This document shows positions 15,377 through 24,600 of a DNA stretch of 24,992 bases, in pieces. The stretch spans positions 1-24,992 of the forward strand of contig JBPEXY010000204.1 of assembly GCA_052031065.1 (NCBI GenBank). The letters are read 5' to 3'. The translations under genes and the position numbers were made by a program. Below the pieces are notes generated by a model. The model was not told where the DNA came from. It saw only the letters and a program-made list of their open reading frames with translations, and searched no databases. The DNA is from JBPEXY01 sp052031065 (GTDB lineage Bacteria; Pseudomonadota; Gammaproteobacteria; Immundisolibacterales; Immundisolibacteraceae). Numbering within the stretch: the first letter of the stretch is position 1; every line of letters begins with the position of its first letter.

Positions 15377-15488
15377 TAACACCATCCCGGACCGGGCAAG
15401 GATCCAATCCCGGTTAATTTACTTCATCACCGGCACTATCGCGACCATCAGTCAATGAAACAGCCGCGAAACCGGCCAACCACCAAAC

Positions 15489-18419
15489 TCACAGGGTACA
15501 GATTTCCAGTTCCAGACCTGCGCTTTCAAGCAGCTGTTGATTGGTGACCACGGCGGTACTTGCCCGTTGTGGCAGCAACCAGGTTTCGGCAACCCTGCGC
15601 AGGTCTTCCAGCGTCACCGCCAATACGCGCTGCCGATGTTCACGCCGATGGGCCGCCGTGTGGCCATAGAGTTCAGCAAAAAAGGCCTTTTTCGCTTCGC
15701 CGGCAGGAGAACCCGGCTGATCAATACGGCTGATGGCACCGAGGATCGCCTCCTCCAGCAACCTCGGGTCGTGACGATGCTCCAGCAACCAGACCACCGA
15801 CTGGTCAAAATCTTTCAGGGTCTCGGCAAACCGTGGATCGCGATAACTGAAAAACCGGAACGCGCCGCTATCGCTGTCATATCCAGCGCCACTGCCGTAC
15901 GCACCGCCCTTTTCGCGAATTGCGGTATGCAGAAAGTTGTTTCGCAAAAACCCACCAAGCACAGAGAGCGCCGCGCTGTCGGCATGACCCGCCGGTACGG
16001 TGGGATAGGCCCGGGCACAGAAATTTACCTGGGTATTGGTGGTCCAGGCCTGCTGCAGCTGCAGTTCTACCGGTGGTAGCTGCAACAGCGGCTGATCACC
16101 ATCGACGGACTTACCCTGCCAGCTCTCTGCCAGCTTTACCGCCATTTCGGTATGGTAATCCTCTTCACCAATCACCAACAGCTGGCGTGGCGCCCGCAAC
16201 AGTTTATCCAGCAACGCCTGCATCTGCTCTGCCATCTTTTGCAGGGCGGCTGATTCATTCAGCGAGTGATCGAGTTTTTTGATCTGACGGATGCCTTCAA
16301 GGCCGTTCCAGCGATGCGCCATTGCCGCCGACGCACCGATCCCGGCACTTGCCGCCGTCATCGCCAGGCTATGGCCCTGGCCGGTAATACTGTTCTCTTC
16401 AGCAACCCGCATCTGCGCGATCAGTTCGCGCAAACGCTCCTGCTCGTCAAAACGGGAACTGGTCAACGTCTCTTCCAGCAGCTGCGCAAGCTCTCCCTGG
16501 TTGCGCGCCAGGCTTTTACCGGAAAGCACAAACAGGCCACGTATATCCTGATTTCCGCCAAGCCTAGCACCCAGACGCGCCGACGCTGAAATGCCACCGG
16601 TCACCGCCGCCTGAGTCATCTGCGTCTGCAGATAGTCACGGCCACCACTGCCAACTTCAGTCAGGCAGGCCGCCAGATTAGGCAGCAGGTCAAGCTCTTG
16701 TTCACTCAGTGGCGGCAGGTCAATCACCACCTGCTGGTAGACCAGACCGTTAGTGGGCCGGTCAAACCAGGTGGCCGCCATACCGGCGACCGGCTCCGAA
16801 TAGGACTCCGGGATCACCAGATCGGTCGCAACATCCTCAAGACCGACCTTGGGTAAAAGCTCCGGGTCATCCTCTTCAGCCTGGCGCGCAGCCAACGCAG
16901 CTGCCTGATCTATCAGGCGCTGCCTGCCCTGCTCGTCGAGAGCCGCCTTCACCTGCTGCAATTTCTGACGCTCCCGCTGCTCCTGCTGCTCGGCAAGGGT
17001 CTCGTCCGGCACCATCGACAAACGCACCCGGTGCGGGTTATCCAGCAACAGTTCACGCACCAGTCGCGGCACAAAACCGGGGTCTGCGATCTCCTCGCGG
17101 AGCTGATCAATGGCGCTATCCAGCGCCAGCGCCGCCACCGCATCGCCACCATGAATCGCCATTGGCAGAGCATTGAATACCAGCTGCAGGCCGTAGGGGT
17201 AGCGATCGCCGCCCACTTCACGGCGGCTCAGTTCCAGCTGGTGCAGCATCGCCTCGACCTGCTCCTGCGGCACACCCTGCTCGGCAACCCGCCGCAGGGT
17301 ATCGAGAATCAGCTGTTCGATCTTTTCGGCGTCATCTGCATCGCAACCTTCCAGCCCGCAGGCAAACATCATCTCTTTGGAAGAGTCATCAAGACCACAC
17401 AACGGTGACGGCGAATCCCCCAGGTCACTGGTTTCCAGTGCATGACGCAGCGGCGAGGCGCTGTTGTCCAGCAGCACCTGGGAAAGCAGATGGTTGCGCA
17501 ATGACGCGGCGATGTCGGTCATCGGTCCCAGCAACCAGCCGACCACCAGGTGTGATTTACGATCTGCCGACTCCTGCGGGTCAAGGGCGTAAGGCTCAAT
17601 CACCGCCTGCGGCTCGCTGTAACGCTGCTCGTCGGGGACACTAAAATCGAGATCGAGTCGATCAAAGCGGCTCAATACCCGGCTTTCAAACTGCTGCTGA
17701 TGCTGCTCGGCAGGAATATCGCCATAGGTGAAAAACACCGCATTGCTGGGGTGGTAGTGGCGGCTGTGAAATGCTTTCAGCTGCTCCCAGGTGAGGTCGG
17801 GAATCGCCTGCGGATCACCACCGCTGTTATGGTGATAGGTGGTGGTCGGGAACAGATGGCTGGAGAGGTTCTGCCAGAGCGTCGATACCGGCGAACTCAT
17901 CGCTCCCTTCATCTCGTTGAACACCACTCCCTTGTAGACCAGGTCGCTATCGTCGTCTCCGGCATCGTCAAATTCCATGCGATGCCCCTCCTGAAGAAAA
18001 TCGAGCTCATTCAATGAGGGGAAAAAAGCAGCATCGAGATAGACCTCCAGCAGATTCTGGAAATCCTTGCGGTTACGGCTGGCAAACGGGTAGGCAGTCC
18101 AGTCACTGGCGGTCATCGCATTCATGAAGGTGTTCAATGATCGGCGCAGCATCAGAAAAAAGGGGTCACGAACCGGGAACTGCTGACTGCCGCAAAGCGC
18201 CGTATGTTCAAGAATGTGGGCGACCCCGGTGGAGTCCTGCGGCACGGTCAGAAAAGCAACCAGAAACACATTGTTATCGTCATTCGCCGCAAGATGAAAA
18301 TGGCGTGCCCCGGTTACCCGGTGACGATACTCCTCGACAGTCAGATTGAGAGCCGCTACCGGTTCACTGCGCAGCTTTTCAAAGGGAGTCTCTTCGGCTA
18401 TCTGGTGCTGATTTTCCAC
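15489..18419 (-). CDS. M16C-family zinc metallopeptidase (PreP-like, insulinase superfamily)
   Basis: Large peptidase of 976 residues, the length of presequence-protease-type M16C enzymes, which close around and degrade peptides. The inverted zinc motif HILEH supplies H68, the catalytic E71 and H72, inside GVAHILEHTALCGS. The third ligand is probably E169 in VVFNEMKGAMSS. The C-terminal half carries a glycine-rich EKGGAYGSGAGYDSDSG stretch, as expected for the inactive partner half with substrate-binding aromatic residues. No signal peptide is visible, so it is likely cytoplasmic. The longest frame begins with GTG at 18479, but a TATAAT lies inside that extension (18474-18469). GTG at 18419, with GAGG six bases upstream, aligns better with family starts and is used here. 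It is divergent from the OlsF-like gene and unrelated in function to the catechol operon that follows after 209 bases. Confidence 0.92.
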   Translation of the reverse strand: MENQHQIAEETPFEKLRSEPVAALNLTVEEYRHRVTGARHFHLAANDDNNVFLVAFLTVPQDSTGVAHILEHTALCGSQQFPVRDPFFLMLRRSLNTFMNAMTASDWTAYPFASRNRKDFQNLLEVYLDAAFFPSLNELDFLQEGHRMEFDDAGDDDSDLVYKGVVFNEMKGAMSSPVSTLWQNLSSHLFPTTTYHHNSGGDPQAIPDLTWEQLKAFHSRHYHPSNAVFFTYGDIPAEQHQQQFESRVLSRFDRLDLDFSVPDEQRYSEPQAVIEPYALDPQESADRKSHLVVGWLLGPMTDIAASLRNHLLSQVLLDNSASPLRHALETSDLGDSPSPLCGLDDSSKEMMFACGLEGCDADDAEKIEQLILDTLRRVAEQGVPQEQVEAMLHQLELSRREVGGDRYPYGLQLVFNALPMAIHGGDAVAALALDSAIDQLREEIADPGFVPRLVRELLLDNPHRVRLSMVPDETLAEQQEQRERQKLQQVKAALDEQGRQRLIDQAAALAARQAEEDDPELLPKVGLEDVATDLVIPESYSEPVAGMAATWFDRPTNGLVYQQVVIDLPPLSEQELDLLPNLAACLTEVGSGGRDYLQTQMTQAAVTGGISASARLGARLGGNQDIRGLFVLSGKSLARNQGELAQLLEETLTSSRFDEQERLRELIAQMRVAEENSITGQGHSLAMTAASAGIGASAAMAHRWNGLEGIRQIKKLDHSLNESAALQKMAEQMQALLDKLLRAPRQLLVIGEEDYHTEMAVKLAESWQGKSVDGDQPLLQLPPVELQLQQAWTTNTQVNFCARAYPTVPAGHADSAALSVLGGFLRNNFLHTAIREKGGAYGSGAGYDSDSGAFRFFSYRDPRFAETLKDFDQSVVWLLEHRHDPRLLEEAILGAISRIDQPGSPAGEAKKAFFAELYGHTAAHRREHRQRVLAVTLEDLRRVAETWLLPQRASTAVVTNQQLLESAGLELEICTL

Positions 18420-18468
18420 AATGGGCCTCGACTGAAGGATGGTAAAAGGAGTAGAAATTTCCGAAACG

Positions 18469-18474
18469 ATTATA
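18469..18474 (-). promoter_or_regulatory. Candidate -10 element for the M16C peptidase gene
   Basis: A perfect TATAAT read on the minus strand, 49 bases before the chosen GTG. No good -35 sits at 16-18 bases; TTGTCG occurs 22 bases upstream, too far for standard spacing. The element supports starting translation downstream of 18469 and not at 18479. Confidence 0.4.
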
Positions 18475-18539
18475 CCCACACCGAAAGCGGGTTCATCGAC
18501 AACAGCAAGCCACCGGTCACGGTTTGCCCGACCCGGAAA

Positions 18540-18557
18540 CTGTCATAGAAACTTAAA
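18540..18557 (+). promoter_or_regulatory. Possible PhoB box upstream of the OlsF-like gene
   Basis: CTGTCAT is an exact Pho-box half-site, followed by AT-rich AGAA and then ACTTAAA, a poor second half-site. A further ACTTAAT follows one 11-base period later (18562-18568), with TAATCT at 18565 as a weak -10. The location, 64 bases ahead of an ornithine-lipid synthase start, fits the known phosphate control of ornithine lipids. The degenerate second half keeps confidence low. Confidence 0.3.
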
Positions 18558-18620
18558 CGTAACTTAATCTGCCGGTAACTCATCGACGTGATCCTGTCGC
18601 AAAACTTCAGGAATCGTGCC

Positions 18621-20501
18621 GTGCCGACCAAAACCGTTACAACCAGACGACTAAAACAACCTCCAGCTAACCCCTCCAACCAACCCGGTAACCCCTCCCT
18701 GCTACTCGGCGGAGCACCAGAATCACTACTGTTAAAACCATTCAATCGTCTCCTCGGTCTGAGCCTGATCGACCAGCTCTATCAGCAGACTCGCGGCAGA
18801 ATAAAAGGGGCTGAAACCGAAACTGCCAACGGCCATTCTGATAACCAACAGGGCCAACCCGACCCGATCTATCAGCAATTTCTGAACGAGGCCCTGAAAA
18901 CGCTCGACAGCCGCTGCACCTTGCACGGCGCGACAGAGCAGATTCCTGCCCAGGGGCCTTTGGTGATCGTCGCCAACCACCCGTTTGGCGGTATCGAAGG
19001 GATGTTGCTGGCGCAGCAACTACTCAGCCATCGCACCGATCTGAAAGTGATCGCAAACGGTATGCTCGGTCGCATCTGCGAACTAAATGAGCTGATGATT
19101 CATGTCTCGCTGTTCGGCAACAGACGCGGCAAAGCGGCTAACGGGGCTGCCATGCTCAGTGCAAGACGCTGGCTCGACCAGGGTCACGCGCTACTGGTTT
19201 TTCCAGCCGGAGAGGTTAGCCAGTTCCGCTGGCGCCACCGCCAGGTGGTCGACGCAACCTGGCACCCCTCGATAGCAAGATTGATCAGTAGTTCTTCGGC
19301 AGCGGTAACCCCGATCTATCTACACGGCCGCAACAGTATCGGCTTTCAGGTCGCGGCGAATCTATCCCCATGGCTACGCCTGCTACTACTCGCGCGTGAG
19401 TTCCTCAAAGCACGCGGCAGGACCATAAACGCGGTGGTCGGCGAAACTCTGTCACCAAAAAGGCTGACGTCATTCAACAACAATGATCGGCTGATCACCT
19501 ACCTGCGGCTCTGCTGTTACGGTCTACGCTCTAAACCTCTGACCGACCAGTACGAGCGGTCAATGCTGGCGAAAGCAGACCGCCAACAGCAGTTCGTCGA
19601 TGAACTGGCAGCGCTGCCGGCGGCGCAGAAACTGCTGCAGAGTGGTGACTATTCAGTCTACTACGCCTGTCACGAGCAGATCCCGACGCTGTTACAGGAG
19701 ATTGGCCTGCAGCGGGAACTTACTTTTCGCGGCGTCGGCGAGGGCAGCGGTAACCAGTGTGACCTCGACCATTTCGACCAGACCTACCTGCAGTTAATCC
19801 TCTGGGATCATCAGAACCTGCGACTTGCCGGCGGCTACCGACTCGGGCTCAGTGATCAGCTACTGGCGCAATCTGGCAGCGACGGTCTATACACCGCCAG
19901 CCTGTTTCGCTATCGCAAATCGTTTCTGCAGCATCTGTCACCGGCTATCGAGCTGGGGCGTTCATTCATCACCCCTGATTACCAGAAATCCTACGCCCCG
20001 CTACTGCTGCTCTGGCAGGGCATCGGCCGGTTTGTCGCAGCACATCCACGGTATCGTTATCTGTTTGGCCCGGTGAGCATCTCCAACGACTACAGCAACC
20101 ATTCGCGGCAACTGATTGCGCGGTTTCTGCAGCGCAGTTTTCCCTCTGATGCATCAAGCCAGGTGAGAGGTAACTATCGCTCACGCCTGCCGCGGGGCCT
20201 GGGCATCCCCACTAGTCAGCTCGACGGATTGCTGGTCGATATCGATGAACTTGACCAACTGATCAGTCGCATTGAGCCCACCGGCCACGGTATTCCGGTG
20301 TTGCTGCGCCAGTACCTGAAACTCAACGCGCGGGTGTTGGCATTCAACCAGGACCGTAAATTCAGTGACGTGCTGGATGTGTTGATCACCGTTGACCTGC
20401 TGGAATCCGATCAAAAGTTACTTAAACGTTATATGGGTGGTGATGGACTACAGAGATTTCTGTCACACCACCAGCCAGAACCGCGGCAGGGTGTGGCGTG
20501 A
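18621..20501 (+). CDS. olsF: Bifunctional ornithine-lipid synthase-like acyltransferase (OlsF type)
   Basis: Fused protein of 626 residues. The N-terminal half is a PlsC-like O-acyltransferase (OlsA role): VIVANHPFGGIEGML with H120, VIANGMLG, SLFGNRRGKAANG and VFPAGEVSQF, then PIYLHGRNS. The C-terminal half, from about residue 350, is an OlsB-like N-acyltransferase: REITFR-type segment RELTFRGVGEGSG, QLILWDHQNLRLAGGYRLG, SFITPDYQKSYAPLLLLWQG and LFGPVSISNDYS. In OlsF enzymes the C-terminal part attaches a 3-hydroxyacyl chain to ornithine and the N-terminal part adds the second acyl chain, giving a phosphorus-free membrane lipid. The frame opens with GTG at 18588, but GTG at 18621 has AGGA eight bases upstream and is preferred. 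The stop overlaps the next gene by four bases. A possible Pho box precedes it. Related lipids (glycine or lysine head groups) cannot be excluded. Confidence 0.88.
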   Translation: MPTKTVTTRRLKQPPANPSNQPGNPSLLLGGAPESLLLKPFNRLLGLSLIDQLYQQTRGRIKGAETETANGHSDNQQGQPDPIYQQFLNEALKTLDSRCTLHGATEQIPAQGPLVIVANHPFGGIEGMLLAQQLLSHRTDLKVIANGMLGRICELNELMIHVSLFGNRRGKAANGAAMLSARRWLDQGHALLVFPAGEVSQFRWRHRQVVDATWHPSIARLISSSSAAVTPIYLHGRNSIGFQVAANLSPWLRLLLLAREFLKARGRTINAVVGETLSPKRLTSFNNNDRLITYLRLCCYGLRSKPLTDQYERSMLAKADRQQQFVDELAALPAAQKLLQSGDYSVYYACHEQIPTLLQEIGLQRELTFRGVGEGSGNQCDLDHFDQTYLQLILWDHQNLRLAGGYRLGLSDQLLAQSGSDGLYTASLFRYRKSFLQHLSPAIELGRSFITPDYQKSYAPLLLLWQGIGRFVAAHPRYRYLFGPVSISNDYSNHSRQLIARFLQRSFPSDASSQVRGNYRSRLPRGLGIPTSQLDGLLVDIDELDQLISRIEPTGHGIPVLLRQYLKLNARVLAFNQDRKFSDVLDVLITVDLLESDQKLLKRYMGGDGLQRFLSHHQPEPRQGVA

Positions 20502-21565
20502 ATATCCTGCCACCGCAGGATCATACTTCACCACTCCTGCCGAGGTTATGCCGTCAGTTACCGCACTGGTTTTCCTCTATCAGCCTGCAGAGCTCTAATA
20601 TCGGAGGACTGGCTCTGATCGTATTAATTCCATTCCTGCTTGGGGTGACACCGGCGAGTCAATTCACCCTTAGATTCAACACCATTGCGGTCGATGCTAA
20701 CGCCAGCTTTTCTGGTAAATCCTCCCTGCAGCTCCATCGCTACGCCATGGCCGGCCCCCCGGTGCAACTCATGGGGATAAACGACAACGCTTCCGGACTC
20801 ACCATCAACCCGACCAACGGCAACCTGCTGCTGGTCAACAACAACCCAACCCAGATTCTGGAGTACACGCCATCTGGCGACCTGGTGCGCACCATCGAGC
20901 TGGAGGGTTTTCACGATACCGAAGCGCTGGCACACCTGCATGACAACCAGTTCGCCCTTGCCGAGGAGCGCCGTGGCACCATCATGCAGATTACAATCAA
21001 CGCTGAGACCCACAGAATCTCGCGGCAGCAGAGCAGCCTGCTAGCCACTATTGACAGGGTTGGCACCAACAGTGGTATCGAAGGACTTGCCTACGATAAA
21101 CAGACACAAAGGCTGCATCTGGTGCTGGAAAACAAGCCGGCAAAACTGATTACCATTCCTTTAGCCGGACAGCTTGAGGGAGCCGGACAGTTGGAGGCAA
21201 ACAATCATCCTGTTCCAGTGACTGTAATCAGCGACCGGTTTATGCACTCGGTGCCAAAGGTTCCCGGCCAACTGCGTGATCTCTCGGGACTCTACTTCGC
21301 TGACGACCTGAGTACCCTGCTGTTACTCAGCGATGAGTCGAAAGCGCTGGTGGAGCTCGATCACCAACAGCAGGAGCTTTCTCGCATCCGCCTCGACTGG
21401 CTGCAGCTCGGCCTGTTCAATGCCATCCCCCAGGCGGAAGGGGTGACCATCGGCAACGATGGTACGCTCTACATCTGCAGCGAACCGAACCTGCTTTACC
21501 GGTTTCGCTACCAGCCGATTCCCTCAGTCAACCCGGCTGATTATCTCCGGCTCGTGAGCCGCTGA
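20498..21565 (+). CDS. SdiA-regulated-family (YjiK-like) beta-propeller protein
   Basis: A 355-residue protein with a hydrophobic segment at ~36-52 (GGLALIVLIPFLLGVTP) that is probably a signal anchor or late signal peptide, placing the rest in the periplasm. From residue ~95 the pattern is that of the SdiA-regulated domain, a propeller-like repeat: ASGLTINPTNGNLLLVNNNP, ILEYTPSGDLVRTIEL, FHDTEALAHL, FALAEERRGTI, GIEGLAYDKQTQRLHLVLE, LSGLYFADDLSTLLLLSDES and AEGVTIGNDGTLYICSEPN. No catalytic residues can be named; function in the family is unknown despite the name. The start is GTG at 20498, overlapping the OlsF-like stop (GTGA), with AGGG six bases upstream, so it is translationally coupled to the lipid synthase. 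A role in envelope lipid metabolism or sensing is an inference from this coupling only. Confidence 0.85.
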   Translation: MNILPPQDHTSPLLPRLCRQLPHWFSSISLQSSNIGGLALIVLIPFLLGVTPASQFTLRFNTIAVDANASFSGKSSLQLHRYAMAGPPVQLMGINDNASGLTINPTNGNLLLVNNNPTQILEYTPSGDLVRTIELEGFHDTEALAHLHDNQFALAEERRGTIMQITINAETHRISRQQSSLLATIDRVGTNSGIEGLAYDKQTQRLHLVLENKPAKLITIPLAGQLEGAGQLEANNHPVPVTVISDRFMHSVPKVPGQLRDLSGLYFADDLSTLLLLSDESKALVELDHQQQELSRIRLDWLQLGLFNAIPQAEGVTIGNDGTLYICSEPNLLYRFRYQPIPSVNPADYLRLVSR

Positions 21566-21696
21566 TTCGACACGCCTGACCAGCGAGCATTACCACTCTC
21601 CGCAACAACACCACGACAGCTCAGGCACGCTAAAATAACCATTCGGCTGACGCCGTTTAAACCCCCAATCCCTACTTCGTTCCGAGGCTGGCTGTT

Positions 21697-24600
21697 GTGG
21701 CCCCAACCTGGCTTTTTGCTGCCGACCGTGGCGGCACCTTCACCGATCTGGTCGGCATCGACCCAAACGGCGCGGTGCATAGCCGCAAGTTACGATCGAT
21801 CTCTCCTGCCTACGACGATGCGGTGGTCGCCGGTGTGCGCGAGCTGCTGCAGGTGCCACAAGGTGAACCGATTCCGGCCGAGCAGATATCCACGATCCGC
21901 ATCGGTACCACCGTGGCTACCAATGCACTACTGGAACGCAAAGGTGAAGTTACCGGCCTGCTGATTACCACTGGCTTTGCCGATCTGCTGGAGATCGGCA
22001 CCCAGGCCCGACCCGACATTTTTGCACTGGCAATCGAAAAGCCGATCCAGCTTTACCAGCAGGTTGGCGAAGTCAGCGAACGCATCGATGCACAGGGTCA
22101 GCCAGTAATCGCCCTGAATGAGGCACAGGTCATCGAGCAGCTACAGCAGTGGCGCGCAACCGGCATCAGGGCCATTGCCATCGCCCTGATGCACAGCTGG
22201 ATCAACCCGGCCCACGAACTGCGTGTCGGCCAGCTGGCGCGTGACGCAGGCTTCACTCAGGTATCCCTGTCCCACCAGTGCATGCGCGTTATCAAGCTGG
22301 TCAACCGCGCCCAGACCAGCCTGGTAGATGCTTATCTAAGCCCGGTGCTGATGCGCTATGTTGACCGACTAAAGAGTGGGCTTGGCAAGGTTAATCTGGA
22401 ATTCATGCAGAGTAGCGGCGGGCTCGCCGACGCCACTGCCTTCAGCGGCAAGGAGGCGGTGCTCTCTGGCCCGGCAGGTGGTGTGGTGGCGGTTGCCGGA
22501 CACGCCAACCAGCATAGCCAACTGATCGGGTTTGATATGGGCGGCACCTCCACCGATGTCTGCCGTTTCGGTGGTAACTATGAATACCGCCATGAGGTAA
22601 CGACCGCTGGCATCGCCTATCACGCCAACATGCTGCAGATAGAAACCGTTGCCGCTGGTGGAGGCTCGATTCTTGGTTTTGATGGCCAGCGGATGACCGT
22701 CGGCCCGGAATCCGCTGGCGCCGACCCCGGCCCGGTCTGTTATGACCAGGGTGGCCCACTTACCATCACCGATGCCAACCTGGTGCTGGGGCGACTGTTA
22801 CCAGAGACCTTCCCGCGCCAGTTTGGCCCCGACCATCGTGGTGCCATTAATCCAGAGGCCTCTCGCCGGGCATTGGCTCAACGGGCAGCACAGATCAACC
22901 GCGCCACTGGCCAGACTCTGACCGCCGAGGCAGTCGCCCAGGGCTATATCGACATCGCCAACCAACAGATGGCCAAACCAATCCGCAGTGTATCGGTGGC
23001 GCGGGGGTACGATCTGCGAGACCACGCGCTGGTGAGTTTTGGCGGTGCCGGCGGGTTGCACGCCAGCGAGCTGGCAACCCTTCTAGGCATCGACTCGGTG
23101 CTGATTCACCCGCTCGCCGGCATCTATTCCGCCTGGGGCATCGCCAACGCCAAACAGCGCCATCAGCGGGAGATGAGCCTGCTACAGCCCTTTACCGAAG
23201 CACGATGGAAGCTTCTGGCAGAGCAATTTACAAACCTCGAACAGCAGCTGCTGCCACTGTTCAATACCGCGCCTGGTGAGATCACCATGAAGCGGCAGCT
23301 GGACCTGCGGCCACTTGGCAGCGACAGCTACCTGACGGTTGCTATGGGCAATTATGACCAGTGCCGCAGCCTGTTTGAGCAGCAGTTTGAACAGCACTAC
23401 GGATACCACACCGACAGCGACCGGCTCGAACTGGTAAACATTCGGGTGATCGCTACACAGACGGGTGTTGACGCCGCGATTCAGTCGGTTGGTCCAGAAA
23501 CAGCCGACTATCCGTTCCAGGTCCCGCGGGCAGCAGAGGTTTATCTCGATGAGCGCTGGCAGTCTATTCCCTGCATGGCATTTAACCGGCTCCGCCCTGG
23601 CGCCAGGATCACCGGTCCGGCGCTACTCATTTCCGACCAGTTCACACTATTAATAGATAGCCAGTTCGGCGGGCAGGTCGAAGACAACGGCACCCTGCTG
23701 TTAAGTAGAGCCTCTGTCAAAGCCGACAGCACAGCGGAAACCGGCGGCGCAGCCATCGGTTCCTGCATCAAACCTGAGTCTGGGCAGGAACAGCCGGACC
23801 CAATCACGCTGGAGATATACAACCACCGATTCATGGGCATCGCCGAGCAGATGGGCGTCACCCTGCAGAAAACTGCCCATTCGGTAAACATGAAGGAGCG
23901 GCTCGATTTCTCCTGCGCGATATTCGATCGTTTCGGCAATCTGGTGGCTAACGCGCCGCACATTCCGGTACATCTTGGTGCCATGGGTGCCACCATCAAG
24001 GCGCTGAAAAGCTCCGCAAACCTGCAACCAGGGGCGGTTTACGCCAGCAATCACCCCGCTTCTGGCGGCTCTCACCTGCCTGACGTGACGGTCATCACCC
24101 CGGTTTTTCTGCAGCAACAAGCGCAGCCCCACTTTTTTCTCGCCAGCCGCGGCCACCACGCCGACATCGGCGGCACCACCCCTGGCTCGATGGCACCCTT
24201 TTCGCAAAAACTGCAGGAAGAGGGAGTCGCCCTGAATGGCCTGCAACTGGTCGCCGACGGCATTTTTTTAGAAGAGTCGATCAGAGCACACCTCACCGCC
24301 GGTCCCTGGCCGGCGCGCAATATTGACGAGCGGCTCGCCGATCTGCGCGCCCAGATCGCCGCCAACCGGATGGGCGAGCGGGAACTGTTACGGCTGCTTA
24401 CCGACCGCGGCATTGGCGAGGTAGATCGCTATATGGGCTTCATTCAGGACAACGCTGCATGGGCCATCGATCAGGTTTTTCGTCGCTTGCTTGGAGCACA
24501 GTCTCAGCTACAGCTGTCACACCATGATCAGCTCGATAACGGCATTGCCATCGCCGTCGACATCACCCTGAGCCGCGCATTGGACAGCCAACAGCCGGTC

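Noticed and set aside
18420..18479. N-terminal extension of the M16C peptidase to GTG 18479
   Set aside because: It contains a perfect TATAAT and has no RBS; GTG at 18419 has GAGG at proper spacing and fits the family start.
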